Shown: positions 44,962 through 57,699, numbered from the stretch's first letter. The stretch: 64,000 nt of DNA from Gigaspora rosea (GCA_003550325.1 QKWP01000619.1:62001-126000); one strand, 5' to 3'. Translations and numbers: made by a program. The notes: generated by a model from the letters alone, not told the origin.

Positions 44962-46377
44962 ATGTCCAACTTAAGCAATAATCATGATATAAATTTGATT
45001 AAAAATGAAATAAGAAACTTGAATGTTAAATGTTATGATATCAAAAACTTTAAAGATTCAAAACAAATTGGTAGAGGAGCATTTGCAACTGTATACTGCG
45101 CTAAATTAGAAGATTCAAATTCAAGTATAATTGATGTTGCATTGAAACTTTTCAAAAATGATGATAATGAATCTATCATGGCGTTGGCAAGAGAGGTAAA
45201 TCTATAATAGATTATATAAGTTGTTAGCCTGAAGCTGAAATCTTAGGGTTATTATTTGGATCTTTAAAACTACTTATACTCCTTTGTTAACAATTATAAT
45301 CACAAATTCTAAATGTACTTATAAAAAAAAAGTGCTTTCTTAAAATTTTAAATATTATATTAAAAGAGATTAAAATTTTAGCTTCAGCCAACACCACTAC
45401 ATTTACTTTTAATGATTATTAAAAATAAACTCTAATATCAAGATTAGATTGCATATGATAGTAGATATGCATGACAGAATCATAAAATTTTATAGTATTG
45501 CTAAAAAGGAAGGTAGAGTATTTCATGAGTTTAAATGCTCCATTAATAATTTTTATCTTTAATATGAAATACAGTAATATTGTGCATTTTAATTTACAAT
45601 CTATTAGCAAGCTTGTTTGAACCTGGACGTTATGTGCTCATGTTAGAACTAGCTGATGGTAGTACACTAAGAGATTATTTAAAAAACAATATAAGCCTTA
45701 ATTGGTATAATAAATTCTGCTTAGCGCAACAGCTTGCTGAAGCCATTAAACATATGCATTCTGCAAATATTGTCCATAGAGACCTTGTAATTAAAAATTC
45801 TATTTACTGCAATAATCTTTTCAATGTTATGTTGTAATGTTAATATTTAAACCTTGTTTATATATAGTATTCAAAGAATATATTAGTTCATAAAAATAAT
45901 ATTAAAATCGCTGATTTTGGGCTTTCCAGATGTTTAGCTGATGCAACCAACACTATGACAGAACTTGCTAGTATTTTGCCATACATGAACCTCAAAGTCT
46001 TAAAGATCTCAAAAAATCATCACACAAAATAAGTAAGGAATATGACATATATAGTTTAGGTGTATTAATGTGGGAAATTTCGAGTGGACGTCCACCACTT
46101 GAAAAATTACATGAAGCAAGCCAGCTTTTAAGTATTCTAGTAGGTCACAAAGAAATTCCTGTTGAAGGAATGCCACCACAATATTCTGCTATATATATTG
46201 GTAAGGTCATATGTTAATTATTTGACTTTAACAATATAATTAAAATATTTAATTTTTAATAAAGATTGTTGGGAAGATGATCCAGAAAAACGTCCTACTA
46301 TTGTTCAAGTTGTAAATTGGCTTGAAAAAATAACTCTAGAAGATACCTTTTCTAATAGTGAGGATTATTCGTCATGA
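44962..46377 (+). pseudogene. TKL-type protein kinase, five exons, one frameshift
   Basis: Exons: 44962-45194, 45443-45512, 45608-45786, 45868-46200 and 46265-46377, with GT..AG introns that join in phase. The kinase parts run in order: Gly loop (IGRGAFATVY), VALKLF lysine, HMIVDMHDRIIKFYSI, hinge region (VLMLELADGSTLRDYLKNN), catalytic loop (IVHRDLYSKN), IADFGL, then EPQSLKD, YDIYSLGVLMWEISSGRPP and CWEDDPEKRPT. This fits the large Rhizophagus TKL-like kinase family. In exon 4 the frame shifts near 45976-45990, between TELASIL and EPQSLKD. The shift may be a true lesion or a sequencing error; all catalytic residues are present. The frame continues past the TGA into a linker that could have been spliced to the next kinase. 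Confidence 0.8.
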
Positions 46378-46474
46378 TTGTGATCACATTCAGAAAAAAC
46401 AAGTAACTGTTTTCATAATAATTATTTGAATTTCTGACTGCATAAGTATGAATAATAAACTTTTTTTATTTTAG

Positions 46475-47709
46475 TCAAACGTTCAGAAAGATTGGGAAAA
46501 TATTTGAATGATATAGAAAGTTTTGATTATTTACAGTTTAGTGACTTTCGGCTTATTGCAAGAAGTGAAAATGCCAGAGTGTATTCTGCTATATTCCAAG
46601 GAAAAAAGTATGCAATAAAGTGTCTGTATAATAATATGAAAAGAGATGATACAGAATTTAAAAGTTTTATTCGTGAGGTAATCAAATATTAATTACTTAA
46701 TATTTAAATTCAAGTTAACCTTCATTTTGCTATATATTATATAGTTTAATCTAAACTAACAAGTCTATTTTATCCTTAAATTTAGCTTAAACCTCTTAGT
46801 ATGATTGACCATCCTAATATTGTTAAATTCTATAGCACTTCAAATGGTAAGGAATGAATAACTTTGGAATGCAAAATAACCAAATCTCTTATTTAACCAA
46901 AGTATGATTAGATTCAGTGAATGATAATGTTATTCTGGTGCTACAACATGCAAATGAAGGAAACCTGCAAGTATATTTACTAAGAAAACGACGTGATAAT
47001 CTTTACAAAATTTTTTGGAATGAACTCATTAGAATTGCAATGGAAATTGTAAATAGGTTAACACATTTACACACTAATGATATTGTTCATCGGAATCTGG
47101 TAAGTTTATTTTGAAAATATTATAGTGAATTGTTACTTCTAACTACTTATTACAGAATTTTTAGCATTCCAGGAATATTTTGATGGATAATGAACATGCA
47201 CCAATTGCTGATTTCGGCCTATCAAAGGACCTGAATACTACTTAATTAAGTTCTGATGTAGGGGGACACCAGTGTACATCAATCCGCAATATCTCAAACA
47301 TGAAAAAGCATATAAACATGACAAGAAGTCTGATATTTATAGTCTAGGAATTTTACTTTGGGAGCTCACAAGTGGTGTTCCTCCATTTAGTAACCATCAA
47401 TTTGTCGCGGTAGTTTTAATGATTATTAACAATCATCGAGAAGAAGTTATTGCCTACACACCTTCAGATTATGCCAATATTTATAAGCAATGTTGGTCTT
47501 CTGATCCTGACGAACGTCTGACAGTATGTGATGTTTTAACCAAACTTAAAAATATATCGATAGAAACATCAATTGAATTTATTACAAATAATATGAATAA
47601 TAATAAGTCTGAAGACCAATGTAATATGTCTTATACTGAACCTCAAACTGAACATAGAAATTTAAACGACGATTCTTCTGATGATATAGCTGGAAATTCA
47701 AATATGTAG
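46475..47709 (+). pseudogene. Second TKL-type kinase unit, HRN in place of HRD
   Basis: Exons: 46475-46677, 46786-46846, 46918-47099 and 47165-47709. It opens right after a splice acceptor (TTTTAG) with no ATG of its own, which suggests it was the second domain of a tandem kinase. Visible parts are YLQFSDFRLIARSENARVY, YAIKCL (Lys), MIDHPNIVKFYS, the loop IVHRNLHSRN, IADFGLSK, YINPQYLK, DIYSLGILLWELTSGVPPF and CWSSDPDERLT. The catalytic Asp of HRD is Asn. There is a TAA after LNTT (near 47245) and a frameshift in the G-run near 47262. The C-terminal tail is Asn/Asp/Glu-rich. As it stands it is a pseudokinase remnant. Confidence 0.75.
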
Positions 47710-49387
47710 GTGTAATTTACTTACGTTTATTCTAATTCAGTTTATTCATAAAAAATTTCCTGGCTTATAATATTAAATTGGTAGATGGTGAGTATAAATT
47801 TGTTTTTTTTAGAAGTTATTTTCTGCCTATTTATATATTGATACTACTGTATATTTTCATATGTAGTTGGTGTTTTAAATCATCAAAGGTAGGTTAAATA
47901 GCTATTCTATTTATTTAAATATTTTCAATACAATATTATTCCATTATAATTTATTTGGAAAAAAGTAAATGTTTTAAGTAGGCTAGCAAACCTTTAAATT
48001 ATTAATAATAATAAAAGTTATCAGCAAATTTTTTATAACATTTACTCATATAAACTTGAATTGTTTTTTAATTGAAATTAATCAACAAAACCGAATACAA
48101 ATTTTAATTTTAATAAATTCAATTTTATAAATATCAGCAGTTATGAACAGAACTAACAAACTTGTATTGTTCTTTAATAGAAATATTATATTCTTATACG
48201 AGAGATATCGAATCAAGTTCAATTAATCTAATTTAAAATGTAAACCACAATTAGTTTTGTTATAAATTCTGCTAGTTAATATTTCAAATTACATCTCTAA
48301 AATAAAGCATTTGTGACTGTATTAATGATAAAAATAATAAAGGATGGTTTGCTCAAGGAATGCAGCAGGTTGTCAAAAATTTTGGGTTTAGGGTTAGTTT
48401 TAATTATTAAAAAGTATATGTGGATTTCAGCAGAGTTTATATTTTAAAATCGAGGTTCCTAATTTCCAGCTTAGGCCATTTCCAGTTTCAGCCATGATAA
48501 TTATATAGATTCTCACTCTATTATGCAATACTAATAAAAAAATACTCTTTTTGCGATTTTGTATTAATTTTAACTCTAGCACTAACCCTAACTTTAATCT
48601 TGTACTATATTCAACTATATTAAACCTTGGTTAGTTATGGTACTACTAGTTATAAAAAATTTATTGTGACCATGACTACAATCCTTTAATAAATATATTT
48701 ACAAAAAAAATTAAATAGTTGCTAAATTTCTATCAGTATTACTATTTACTTTATCTATTTAATTAATTTTTAATTAAAATTATTCTAATTCTTTTTTCTC
48801 AATAAATTCAATTAATTTGCTAAATTTAGCAATTGGATCTTTTAATGTCTTATCTATTTGAGTCTTTAGATTTCTGACCTAATAGACTAGCACGTGGCAC
48901 TAAAGATGCTTTTAAGGATTTTTCCATCAACGGTAGCGAAAAAAAATATGAATATGAAGAATTTTTTGCTTTAATATTAAAGCAAGTTATATAGAAAAGA
49001 TTAAAATTTTATTATAAATTTCTTATTTGGTTATTTTATATTAGGACGGTATCTATCAATTCATTTTTTTTCAAAGCCAAAGAAGGATTATCGTTTTTGT
49101 TAAGATGCGTCAGACTGAGATTCCCTAGTAACTAGTTTTTTATACAATCAATAAAAGCATAGTTTATTTAATAATCATAAAAATATTTTCTGTCTGGATA
49201 AATTTATTTACAAAAAAAATAATAATAACTTAGGGTTTAATGCATGCAACTTAATTTTAGTTATTAAAGCTTAATTAATTGAGTGGTATCAGAATGTAAA
49301 AGTTTAAATCGAAGAGGCATTTTGTTTCTCACTCAAAAAGCCTTGAGAAATGTTCTCAATGAATAATTTTATATCTATAATTTGTTT
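47710..49387. other. Spacer, no gene seen
   Basis: AT-rich, with two telomere-like words (gggtttagggttag near 48384; ctaaccctaac near 48585). No supported gene. Confidence 0.5.
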
Positions 49388-50050
49388 TTAAAACTTATGA
49401 GAACTCCTAGGTGTATTTGATGTTGGAGCTAAGTAAAAATTAATTTTATCATTTTCGTCTTCTTCTTCACTATCATCAATTACTAACTTCATATCAATTG
49501 ACTTAATTAACATGAAATTGTCTTGTAACAATTTATGATACGTCAATAGGACTAATATTAAATTAATTATTGATGCAGTTGATGATGAGTTTTTTTGAAC
49601 CAGTAATTCGACAATAAACAGTCTTCGTAGTCTAAATAATGGTAGATATTTTCTGTCAACAATAAATAACTCTAAAAAAATGCCTAAAAATAAAGTGGAA
49701 TTTAAAGACGATTCTATTTAATTAAAAAAAATCAACTATTATTAATAATAATTACCTGAGACTTGAAGAAGAAAAATGCTTAAATTTTAAAATTCTGAAT
49801 TAAGATTTTCACGCTTAGTAACATAATATCTGTAAGCATTATCCCATGAATCTTTTGCAAATTTTTCTAATTTTATTCTATTAAGATTTTTATGAGTTTT
49901 CGCTTGCACAGAATCCACAAAAGGACCATTTGAAATTTCACCATATAAAAGTTCCCAAAAATATCCTTCATTAGAATAAGTTCCAAATATGTCTGGTTTT
50001 TTGATTGGACCATAATCCAAATCATTTCTTTCTTGTGTTGCTTTGCTCAT
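49388..50050 (-). pseudogene. Orphan two-exon gene with one in-frame stop
   Basis: The minus-strand ATG at 50050 opens 87 codons (MSKATQERNDLDYGPIKK, then KTHKNLNRIKLEKFAKDSWD) to a TAA at 49787-49789. The same frame continues to a good splice donor (CTCAG|GTAATT). After a ~47-bp intron ending AAATAG it runs on for about 108 codons (LFLGIFLELFIVDRKYLPLF, an acidic DDSEEEDEND patch) to a stop at 49388-49390. That makes one gene with a single premature TAA. It has a possible membrane segment and an acidic tail. No family is recognised. Confidence 0.45.
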
Positions 50051-50053
50051 AAG

Positions 50054-50577
50054 AGGGCATCTATAAATAATGTTATGTACCCCTACATAGTAGCTCTTGA
50101 CCCCCCTCTACTATATAAAAAAATTTTTAAAAATCCGTATGTTTATATATAAAATTTTACAAAAACTTGGATATATTATGACCCAGTGATCCGATCTGGA
50201 TGATTTTGGTACCATTCGATTCGTCTCTATGAGACGAATCCAATAGTATTAAAATCATTTCATTTGGATTACTGAATCACGTTTTATTAATGAAATACTA
50301 TTGATTTTATAGTAATTTTATAAGAAACCATAATAACCAATAGTATTTCGTTAATAAAACATGATCCAGTGATCCAAACCAAATAATTTTGGTACCATTC
50401 GAATCCTCTCCTCGAGACGATTCGAATGGTACCAAAATCACCCAATTTGGACCACTAGATCAAGTTTTAGACAAATTTTTATAAAAAAATTGCGTTTGGG
50501 GGGACCCCCTACATATTGGAAAATCGTTATATTTTGGGGGACCCCCCTCAAGGATAACGTTATTTATTGATGCCCCC
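50054..50577. mobile_element. Complex foldback MITE with nested palindromes
   Basis: The terminal repeats agggcatctataaataatgt (50054) and the inverse of gttatttattgatgccccc (to 50577) bound ~525 bp. Inside are several hairpins. One is a near-perfect ~56-bp palindrome (gattttggtaccattcgaat / attcgaatggtaccaaaatc, 50385-50445), with a related one at 50200-50265. There is also an inverted pair around gttttattaatgaaatacta (50280-50375). C- and G-rich runs lie just inside each end. Left end sequence begins just before the ATG of the gene at 50050. Confidence 0.75.
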
Positions 50578-50861
50578 TAACATTATCCCTAATTGTAAAT
50601 AAAAAATTGATATTGATAAAAGTTGTATTTTTGTTTGTAAAAATAATATTTAAATTACCATGAAATTATTAAGTCTGACAAATTGAACCCGATAAATCGG
50701 CAAATTGGATCAACCATATCATGAGCCCAGGTACTTTCATTAATTTGAGAATTTTTTGTTTTATAATTTGATGCCTCCCAAATTAACATGCTGTTATAAA
50801 AATAATTTTAGATTTTTTTTCAGATTTTAAAAATATAATGATAATTTTTCTTACATTTTAT

Positions 50862-52021
50862 CTAATAATGATCAAGTTGTTCTAAACAACATCTTTCTTT
50901 TGGATCGATTGTTGTTGGAATTTCTGTATCTTGAGATATGATATAATTTTCAATAAAGTCTTTAAGAGGAGGTAGCAATTTTTTTATTTCAATTTTTTCA
51001 TTTATTTTGTTCCAAACTCCTTTAGAATTATACGCATTTTTGAGATTTTTATGATTGTTCTCTATAAATTGAGTATCTAAGATTCCTGATAGTAGCAAAT
51101 CATCTTTCTTTTTAAATCAAATATCATATATCATTTGACTAAATATTTTAACGATATCACTTGCACCCTCATGAAATTGTAGCTGTAAAAATAAATAAAT
51201 TAATAGTTAGTTAATACAATAAGACAAATAAATCGATACTAATTAACTATATACTTACATTATAGATATATGCTTTTGCTTCCACAAGTGACAAATTTGG
51301 GCATATTTTTTTCAATATATCTGACCATCCTCTCGATCTGGCATGGCTTTCTAAATACAGTTCATATTTTACGTATTGATTACTCTTTTTAGCCTCAATT
51401 ATTAATTGAATTAATTCTTCAAGTTGCTTGAATTTTTTATTCTATTTATAAAAAAAAAATATTATCAATATATTTGTGGCATTGATTTCAAAAATTAATA
51501 GACACTTAAGCATTAATGCGAACATTAACACACAAGAAATAGAGCTGTCATCCTTTTTATGAGTCATTATTACAAAATGAAGATTATTTCAAGGAGGATT
51601 TTGAAAACAATATCAGATGTTAGCAGCTATTAAATGATTATTTAACATTAGCATTAATCACCAAATAAATAATACTGTCATTCTTGTACATGAGACATTT
51701 TATAAAAAATGAAGGTCAAGTTCAAGGAGGATTTAAAAACCAAATCAGACGTTAACAATTATTCAGATGGTGTTCTGATATTTCTTGTGATAAGCACTAA
51801 GAACTTTCATTATTATGTAGAATTGCCAACAGTTAAAAGGAAAGTATACTTTCTTTTTGTTTTGGATATTTATTATAATATATTGAACTTATTTTTTTGA
51901 TCATAGTTTCTTTGTTATTATTAAAATTAATCATGCCTTTGAGGCAAGCATATAACCAGAAATCGTAAAGGCAATGTTCCTTTTTGATTGCATATTTAAA
52001 GTAGTCTTCTAATTGCGGCAT
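50862..52021 (-). pseudogene. Orphan multi-exon gene, one TGA
   Basis: Minus strand. The ATG at 52021 (MPQLEDYFKYAIKKEHCLYD) starts an exon to about 51845. A second exon (about 51440-51262) has KKFKQLEELIQLIIEAKKSN and ends at a good donor after ICPNLSLVEAKAYIYN. A third (51183-50862) has LQFHEGASDIVKIFSQMIYD, then a TGA at 51119-51121 where Trp would fit. It continues with LLLSGILDTQFIENNHKN to the stop. Exons two and three join in phase; the first junction is not resolved. The protein looks helical, soluble and slightly acidic. No family is recognised. The TGA may be the only lesion. Confidence 0.45.
51539..51768. repeat. Direct repeat pair, ~95 bp, in an intron
   Basis: ctgtcatcctttttatgagt ... 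caaggaggattttgaaaac (51545-51632) recurs at 51673-51765 as ctgtcattcttgtacatgag ... caaggaggatttaaaaacc. It lies in the long first intron of the gene at 50862-52021. A plus-strand frame of 63 codons over the second copy is not supported. Confidence 0.55.
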
Positions 52022-53298
52022 AGTGAAAATTATAAAACATGATTGTCACTGTTTGACCTGTATGATGTGAATTTTAAATCAAAACAATGTAGATCATTTT
52101 TCCTGACTCGGACAGTATCGATCAGTAGCGATACTCATGATTGGCGCAAAATTTACATGATTATCAACACGTGATCAGGTAGCTGCAGGGACGGAAAAGT
52201 CTCCGGACACCTATTTTATGTTAATTGATTGTCTATCTTTCCATAACTCTCTGCCAAAACTTGCAATTTGATTGGATTATAGTCAAATTTTAGGCCAATT
52301 CTGCAATTATCCGTGATAAAATCCAATTTTGAGCATGGTCGTCAGAAAGCTTTGGGGCATTAGTATTAAACCAAATTTTGAGTGCAGAAACAGGGTTTTA
52401 ATTGCAGACATTTGACAAAATTTTATTTTGCAGATAATCACAGAAATTAAATTTAATCACCACAAAATTTGAGTTTAATCACCACAGAAAATCATCATCC
52501 CTGCTGGACACCTACCAAATCACGTATAATTTTAAGCGATAAATTTCGATTATTTTTGCAAATTTTTTGACAAATTTCAATTATTTTTAAAAATATTTCA
52601 ATAAATTTTGATTACATTCATTTATATTCATTCTTTTGTTGCATTAAAATTCATTTACAAATTTTGTTTTATGTGTAATGTTACATACTCTCTGATTGGT
52701 TCAAAATACATAAATATTAAAATTGAAATTTGGAGTTAGAATTAAAATTTGGAAATTTTAAAATTGGACTTCAACTAGCGAAATATTGTTTTAAAACGAT
52801 TGTTCAGGGACGCATTATTTTGAAGAAAATTTTTGAATTTTGAAATTTTGGGCGATACTTCAAAGTATGACATGGCCCGAATAATAGATTTGTTATTAAT
52901 CTCTGCGTATATTCGATCTTATTTTTTTGCGTAATTTTAAGTCACAGGAACTTTATTTTCACAAATTACGTGATTATCAACATGATTCAGACAAAATTAA
53001 GGTGAAGCTCTATGTTAGGTTAAAGTTTAAAGATATTAATTGTAAAATCGTTCAAGCAATATTGTAAAAAAGCAAAGTTTAAGAATAATGCAAAAAAAAA
53101 GAATAATTGGACATATAAAACTTTTAAATGAATCTATACACTGGTTATGTCAGTTCATTCTTTATTTTGAATACAATTATTATCAGATTTAAATCATTAA
53201 TTAAACGTTTGGTTATAGATTTCGTTCATCCTATTAATAATTTTAAGAATTAAAGATTATCAATATTCGTTTAAGGCAAATCTTAAAATTTAAAATAT
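52022..53298. other. Spacer, no gene seen
   Basis: A moderately AT-rich spacer. acgtgatca/tgattatcaac words recur at 52158-52180 and 52966-52990, which may be the edges of a decayed element. No gene. Confidence 0.45.
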
Positions 53299-53871
53299 TT
53301 ACTTTTTAATGCATTCCAATTCTATATTCAAATCAGAGTAAATTGTATTCAGTTGATGTAATTTAGCTTCAAGTCTATTCACTTCTTTTGTTCTTCATGC
53401 CATATATGAGGCAGCTATAAAAAGGATTTTTAGATTTAGTGGATCTGTTATTGCATGTTTACAATAGTAAAAATAGATCCACCTTTTTTCAATAATTTGG
53501 CATTACTAATTTTATGTAAAGTGGCCGGGTTGAGCTCAGAATAACCCTGAATAATTTGTTTACGTCTTTGTTGCTCTTCCTTTACCTTGTTCTTTCTGAC
53601 TTCATTTGTGCTAATTTTTTTACAACTCTTTTTTCTAAGGAATGTTGATAAATAAATTTGTAGTAAGCTAATAGTTTCTTTATTAATTAATTCAATAAAG
53701 CAAACTGGGTTTTTGTCTTGAAAATGACCTTACCTTATTGAGTTATTACTATCATCATATGTTTCTTTAGTACTACGGTACATAACAATTTGACATTTCC
53801 AAATCATTATTTGGACAAAGACTTTTTGTAGTTAAATACTCATTTTCTTGGTTCGAGAATTTTAAATTCAT
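53299..53871 (-). pseudogene. Possible bHLH-leucine-zipper factor, decayed
   Basis: Minus strand. The ATG at 53871 (MNLKFSNQENEYLTTKSLCP) leads, after a frameshift near 53780, to an exon ending at a consensus donor (AATAAG|GTAAGG). The next exon starts near 53640 with KKRVVKKLAQMKSERT. After a further frameshift it has KEEQQRRKQIIQGYSELNP and KISNAKLLKKGGSIFTI, which resemble the basic region, helix 1 and the start of helix 2 of bHLH proteins. A last exon after a short intron (GTAAAC..TTATAG) holds VNRLEAKLHQLNTIYSDLN, with a leucine heptad. Order and spacing fit a bHLH-Zip transcription factor. The resemblance is weak in the loop, and a TGA and two frameshifts are present. Confidence 0.45.
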
Positions 53872-54339
53872 TTTAAATATATAGTATCACTAATACAAAT
53901 TATATTAGCGTGTAAAGTCACCAATTCTTTGTTTCAGGGAATTATTATTACTAACTTTATTGTTACTTGCAAGAACTTTGTTTAGAAAATTCTTGTTTTA
54001 GAAATCATTTTAAGTGAATAAGCGAAAAGTTTGTGCCGTTTTCAAATTAAACAAAGATTTTGAGCTTAAGTATGCATAGGGATCAGATGTAAATAAATTT
54101 TCACATATATGTTAATTATTGAAGGAAATGTAACTGCAAGTTTCAAATATTATAAAGAAGATATTCTCATAAAATCAGATAAATAAACAACAGCAAGTTT
54201 TGCTACAGTTATATTACAAAATCCTAAAGAAAAAAACTGACGTTGTAACTTTTATGCTCGAGACAGTAAAATACAAAAAATTTGGCAAGAATTTAACAAA
54301 AGTAACAGCTGAAAAAGGAACAATTGAATCCCACATATA

Positions 54340-54455
54340 GATGCCTGGCAAAACTATTTTGCCATTGACGAAATGACGAAACCATAAGTTTCATCAAGTT
54401 TCGTCATTGATGAAACTTATGGTTTCGTCAGGTTTCGTCATTTTGCTAGGCATCA
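54340..54455. repeat. Compact hairpin element, ~115 bp
   Basis: The ends gatgcctggcaaaa and (inverted) gatgcctagcaaaa enclose a hairpin whose arms carry atgacgaaaccataagtttc and gaaacttatggtttcgtca. It is probably a very short MITE. Confidence 0.75.
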
Positions 54456-55280
54456 CTAACCCCACGCTCACAAAATCGAAGAAGAAATGAAAAACCTGAA
54501 TTTAGTTTTTGAACTTATACATTAGGTTTCTTAATAAAAAATTTAAATATTTATCTATATATTGTTAATAAAAATTTCACTTCTCAAATACTTAAAAACA
54601 AAGTAGCCTCCTTTAATTAAAATAGTTTATTGAATTTGTCATTTGGCAATGTTTTGCAACAACAAGCAAATTTTTTTATTGATAAAGATTATTCTTTTTA
54701 GTCCTTACTTTTAAAAATAAAATGTACTGTCAATTTGTTTACAAAGTACTAAACAAATAAGCTCTAACACTAACCCTAACGTAGATTTAATATCATAATT
54801 TTGGTAGAATTTGTGGCTCTGGTAATAAACATTATAATAGTCGAATTTTGGCCGAATTAAACTTAATTCAGGTCAAAATTCGAAATTAACTCGCAAAAAG
54901 AAATTATTAAAAATTTTAAGCAAGCAAGATTAAGTGTAATTTCGGGCAAAATTAAAATACAATTTTGGCAAAATTAAATTAAAGAAATTTCATCAAGCCT
55001 TTTCACTTTTTGATTGACTAATTGATTGCCAAGGAACAATATTAATATGGCAAAATTGAAAAAAAACTATGCTTTTTACAAGTTAAAAGTGGTTTAATGT
55101 TTTCGTAATTTATTTAATTCATAACAGTAAATTCTAAAATTTTCAAAATTTATAATTTATAATTATGCTGGCCAAAAATTTTTTATTTAAAATCAGATTC
55201 ATAATAAATTTTTGGTTCTAATTACTTTATTGGAGATACAATTATTATTGCGTGTAATTTTCTAACATAGGTAAAATCAA
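54456..55280. other. Spacer with a palindromic repeat
   Basis: No gene. A palindrome of the type aattttggccgaattaa / ttaattcaggtcaaaatt lies at 54842-54882, like those near 3425 and 7230. A ctaaccctaac word is near 54770. Confidence 0.5.
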
Positions 55281-55289
55281 CCAATAAAA

Positions 55290-55760
55290 TTGCAGTATAG
55301 CAATATTAGCAGAAATTATCTTGACTCAGATGGCGAGAAAGAGTTTGCAAATTCTCTTCGTCAAAACATAACGCTCATTTCATTAAATATTTGGGTTAAT
55401 AATCTTGGTGAAAGAGTAAATGCCTTTGCCAAGCATTGCAATCGTGACATACTTGTGATCGTAATTAAATAATTTAAATAATCCAAAGATTATTACTAAT
55501 AAATCAATTTAAAAATATTCTTATATAGGAATACTATAAGTACATTGAAATCTTTTATCAAAATCAAGATGGATACAGATTTAGAAATTTAGTTTCTTTA
55601 ATAGTACTGGATTATCTTTCATTTGCACCCTTGAGTGAATCTAAACAATTACATACATTTGCAACTACAGTTTTGAATTCACTTCCAAATCTAACATTCT
55701 CAAAACATCATAATAATCATTATTTACTAGTGTTGCACAAACTAAAAATCTATCAATAAT
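55290..55760 (+). pseudogene. LRR-protein fragment, two exons
   Basis: The first frame (55290-55464) reads as one ribonuclease-inhibitor-type LRR unit (YLDSDGEKEFANSLRQNITL, then SLNIWVNNLG). It ends at a GTAATT donor. After a ~65-bp intron ending ATATAG an open exon (55530-55760) follows, with EYYKYIEIFYQNQDGYRF and LPNLTFSKHHNNHYLLVLHK. A full LRR array, as in the family, is absent, so this is a truncated gene or an exon of a decayed one. It may bind proteins if expressed. Confidence 0.4.
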
Positions 55761-55881
55761 ATATAAAAATACTAAAAATATTTCAAAAATAAGAATAAAG
55801 AAAAATCTAAATTTTAAAAAATAAATTTCAGGTGTTTCAATATTTATAAATAAACGATATAAAAAAACATATATAACATAA

Positions 55882-56514
55882 TTATATTACTAAAATATCA
55901 CAAAATCCTATCAATAGCAATGCTCCAAAAACAATTACGGCAATTTTTAAATTACCATCCAACCTTTCTTTTGAAAGTAAAATTGCCAATTTAATCCAAG
56001 ATGCCAAAACACATCCAGAAGATCCAAGTAAACAAATGATAATAACAGGAAATAATAAAATTATTATTACAATGATTAGGAGTATGAGTATCTCTAAAAA
56101 AATAACTTAAAAGAAATAAAATTCGATATGGAATAAGAAATCTGATAAAAAATATCATTCCAGGTATAATAGCGATTCAAAATATTCAATATATTCACTT
56201 GTTTGTCCTTGAAAGAATTCATTAATCAAGATTTTTGGTAATTCAAAAATATAAAGTGAAGTATAATATATTGACATAATGATTCCGATAAGTATATATA
56301 ACCTGGTTGTATAATGAATATATATATTATCTTTAAAAACCCAGAGTTTGGTACTTTGAAAAAAATGACTAATAAAATAAATAAGTATAACACAATTAAT
56401 AACTATAAAAATCTTAAGTTTATCATAAACTTCATCGCAAAAATGAGAATTTTTAAGGCTAAAGAATTCTTTGATAGGAATTCCATAAGTTGTGTTGTAA
56501 GTATTGTTAGACAT
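55882..56514 (-). pseudogene. Multi-pass membrane protein, frame disrupted
   Basis: The minus-strand ATG at 56514 (MSNNTYNTTYGIPIKEFF) opens 119 codons with two or three hydrophobic spans (IFIVINCVILIYFISHFF, LYILIGIIMSIYYTSLYIF). Beyond its stop at 56155, other frames continue the hydrophobic pattern: MIFFIRFLIPYRILFLLSYF, then ILILLIIVIIILLFPVIIIC and IAVIVFGALLLIGFCDILVI to a stop at 55882-55884. Introns or two frameshifts would restore one protein of about 200 aa. No family is recognised. An overlapping plus-strand frame (56314-56559) is rejected as a shadow. Confidence 0.45.
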
Positions 56515-57699
56515 TTTTGTTATTACTACAGTATATCAAATTTTATCAATAATGTTTGAATTTGTTGTGAAATTTTTATCCAGACTTTAGATAAAATTAT
56601 ACTTCAATTAATTTTAAAACCTTTGTTTACAACTAGAGTTGTGATCTGTTATTTTTTGAGTCTAGAATGTAAAATTTATTATGATTTTCTTTCATTTATT
56701 TGTTTGAAAATTCGATTTTTATTTTGTATTATGCCTTATGCATCGTTATCCTTTCATATTTCAATTGATAACTATTAATTCAGATGCCCGTATCTAAAAT
56801 TAATAAATTTATCATTTTTAAAATAACCTTTTAAATAAATCACATGATAATGTTCATTTTGATTGGCTAAGAGCGACGATAAAGAATTTTCTCGAAATTT
56901 TACTGCTAAGAGCAATTAAGTCAGCTGCCTATTATGTGATTTTATTTTTTTTATTAATTTAATACTTGAGAACGGTGGTAGGGCATTTGAGAGGGTTTAA
57001 ATATTAAGCAAGCAAGACTTCGCGTCATTAAAAAAGCCTATGCTGTGTTTAACATGAGTTATTTAAATTTGTGAAGCGCTTCTTCAACACTTCTATTAGT
57101 AGTTTTTTTTTCTTCAATTACAGCAACTGAATAACGATGAATTGTAAGTATATCCATTATTTTACGTCATTTTTTCTCTAATTGACATTTATTTGACAAA
57201 CGTTTGGAGACATTCCTAAAGAAATGTGTGATAGGAAATTCAAAGGTGCACTTGTTGGACATATAAATTTAAAATCTAAAATAAAATTAAATTTATTAGC
57301 TTGCTTTAAATAAGTGTTGTCATGACAATTGTTTAAACTGAAAAATTTCAGAAAGAAATAATTTCAGTCGAATAATTTCAGCTAAAATTTAGGGATAACT
57401 TCAGTTGAATTTTATAGATAATTATCATCTAAATATATTGCAAAAAAATGAAGAACCATTGTTTATTTACTAATGAACAATGAAATATATTATTATATTC
57501 AATTATAAATGAAGCAATTTCAAATAGTATTTCATTTGGAAACATTTTAAATTAAAAGATATAAGACTAAGAAGATTGCAACTTTCAACTTGAAATTTAT
57601 CTTGATTTGATAATCACATAAGTATTTTGCCAAACTTTTTGATTTAATTCACGCATTGCAATAAAAAATAATTGCCCAATCACATAATAAGTATTTTGC
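56515..57699. other. Spacer, no gene seen
   Basis: AT-rich. A few attatttcagt/aatttcag words recur at 57340-57410. No gene. Confidence 0.5.
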
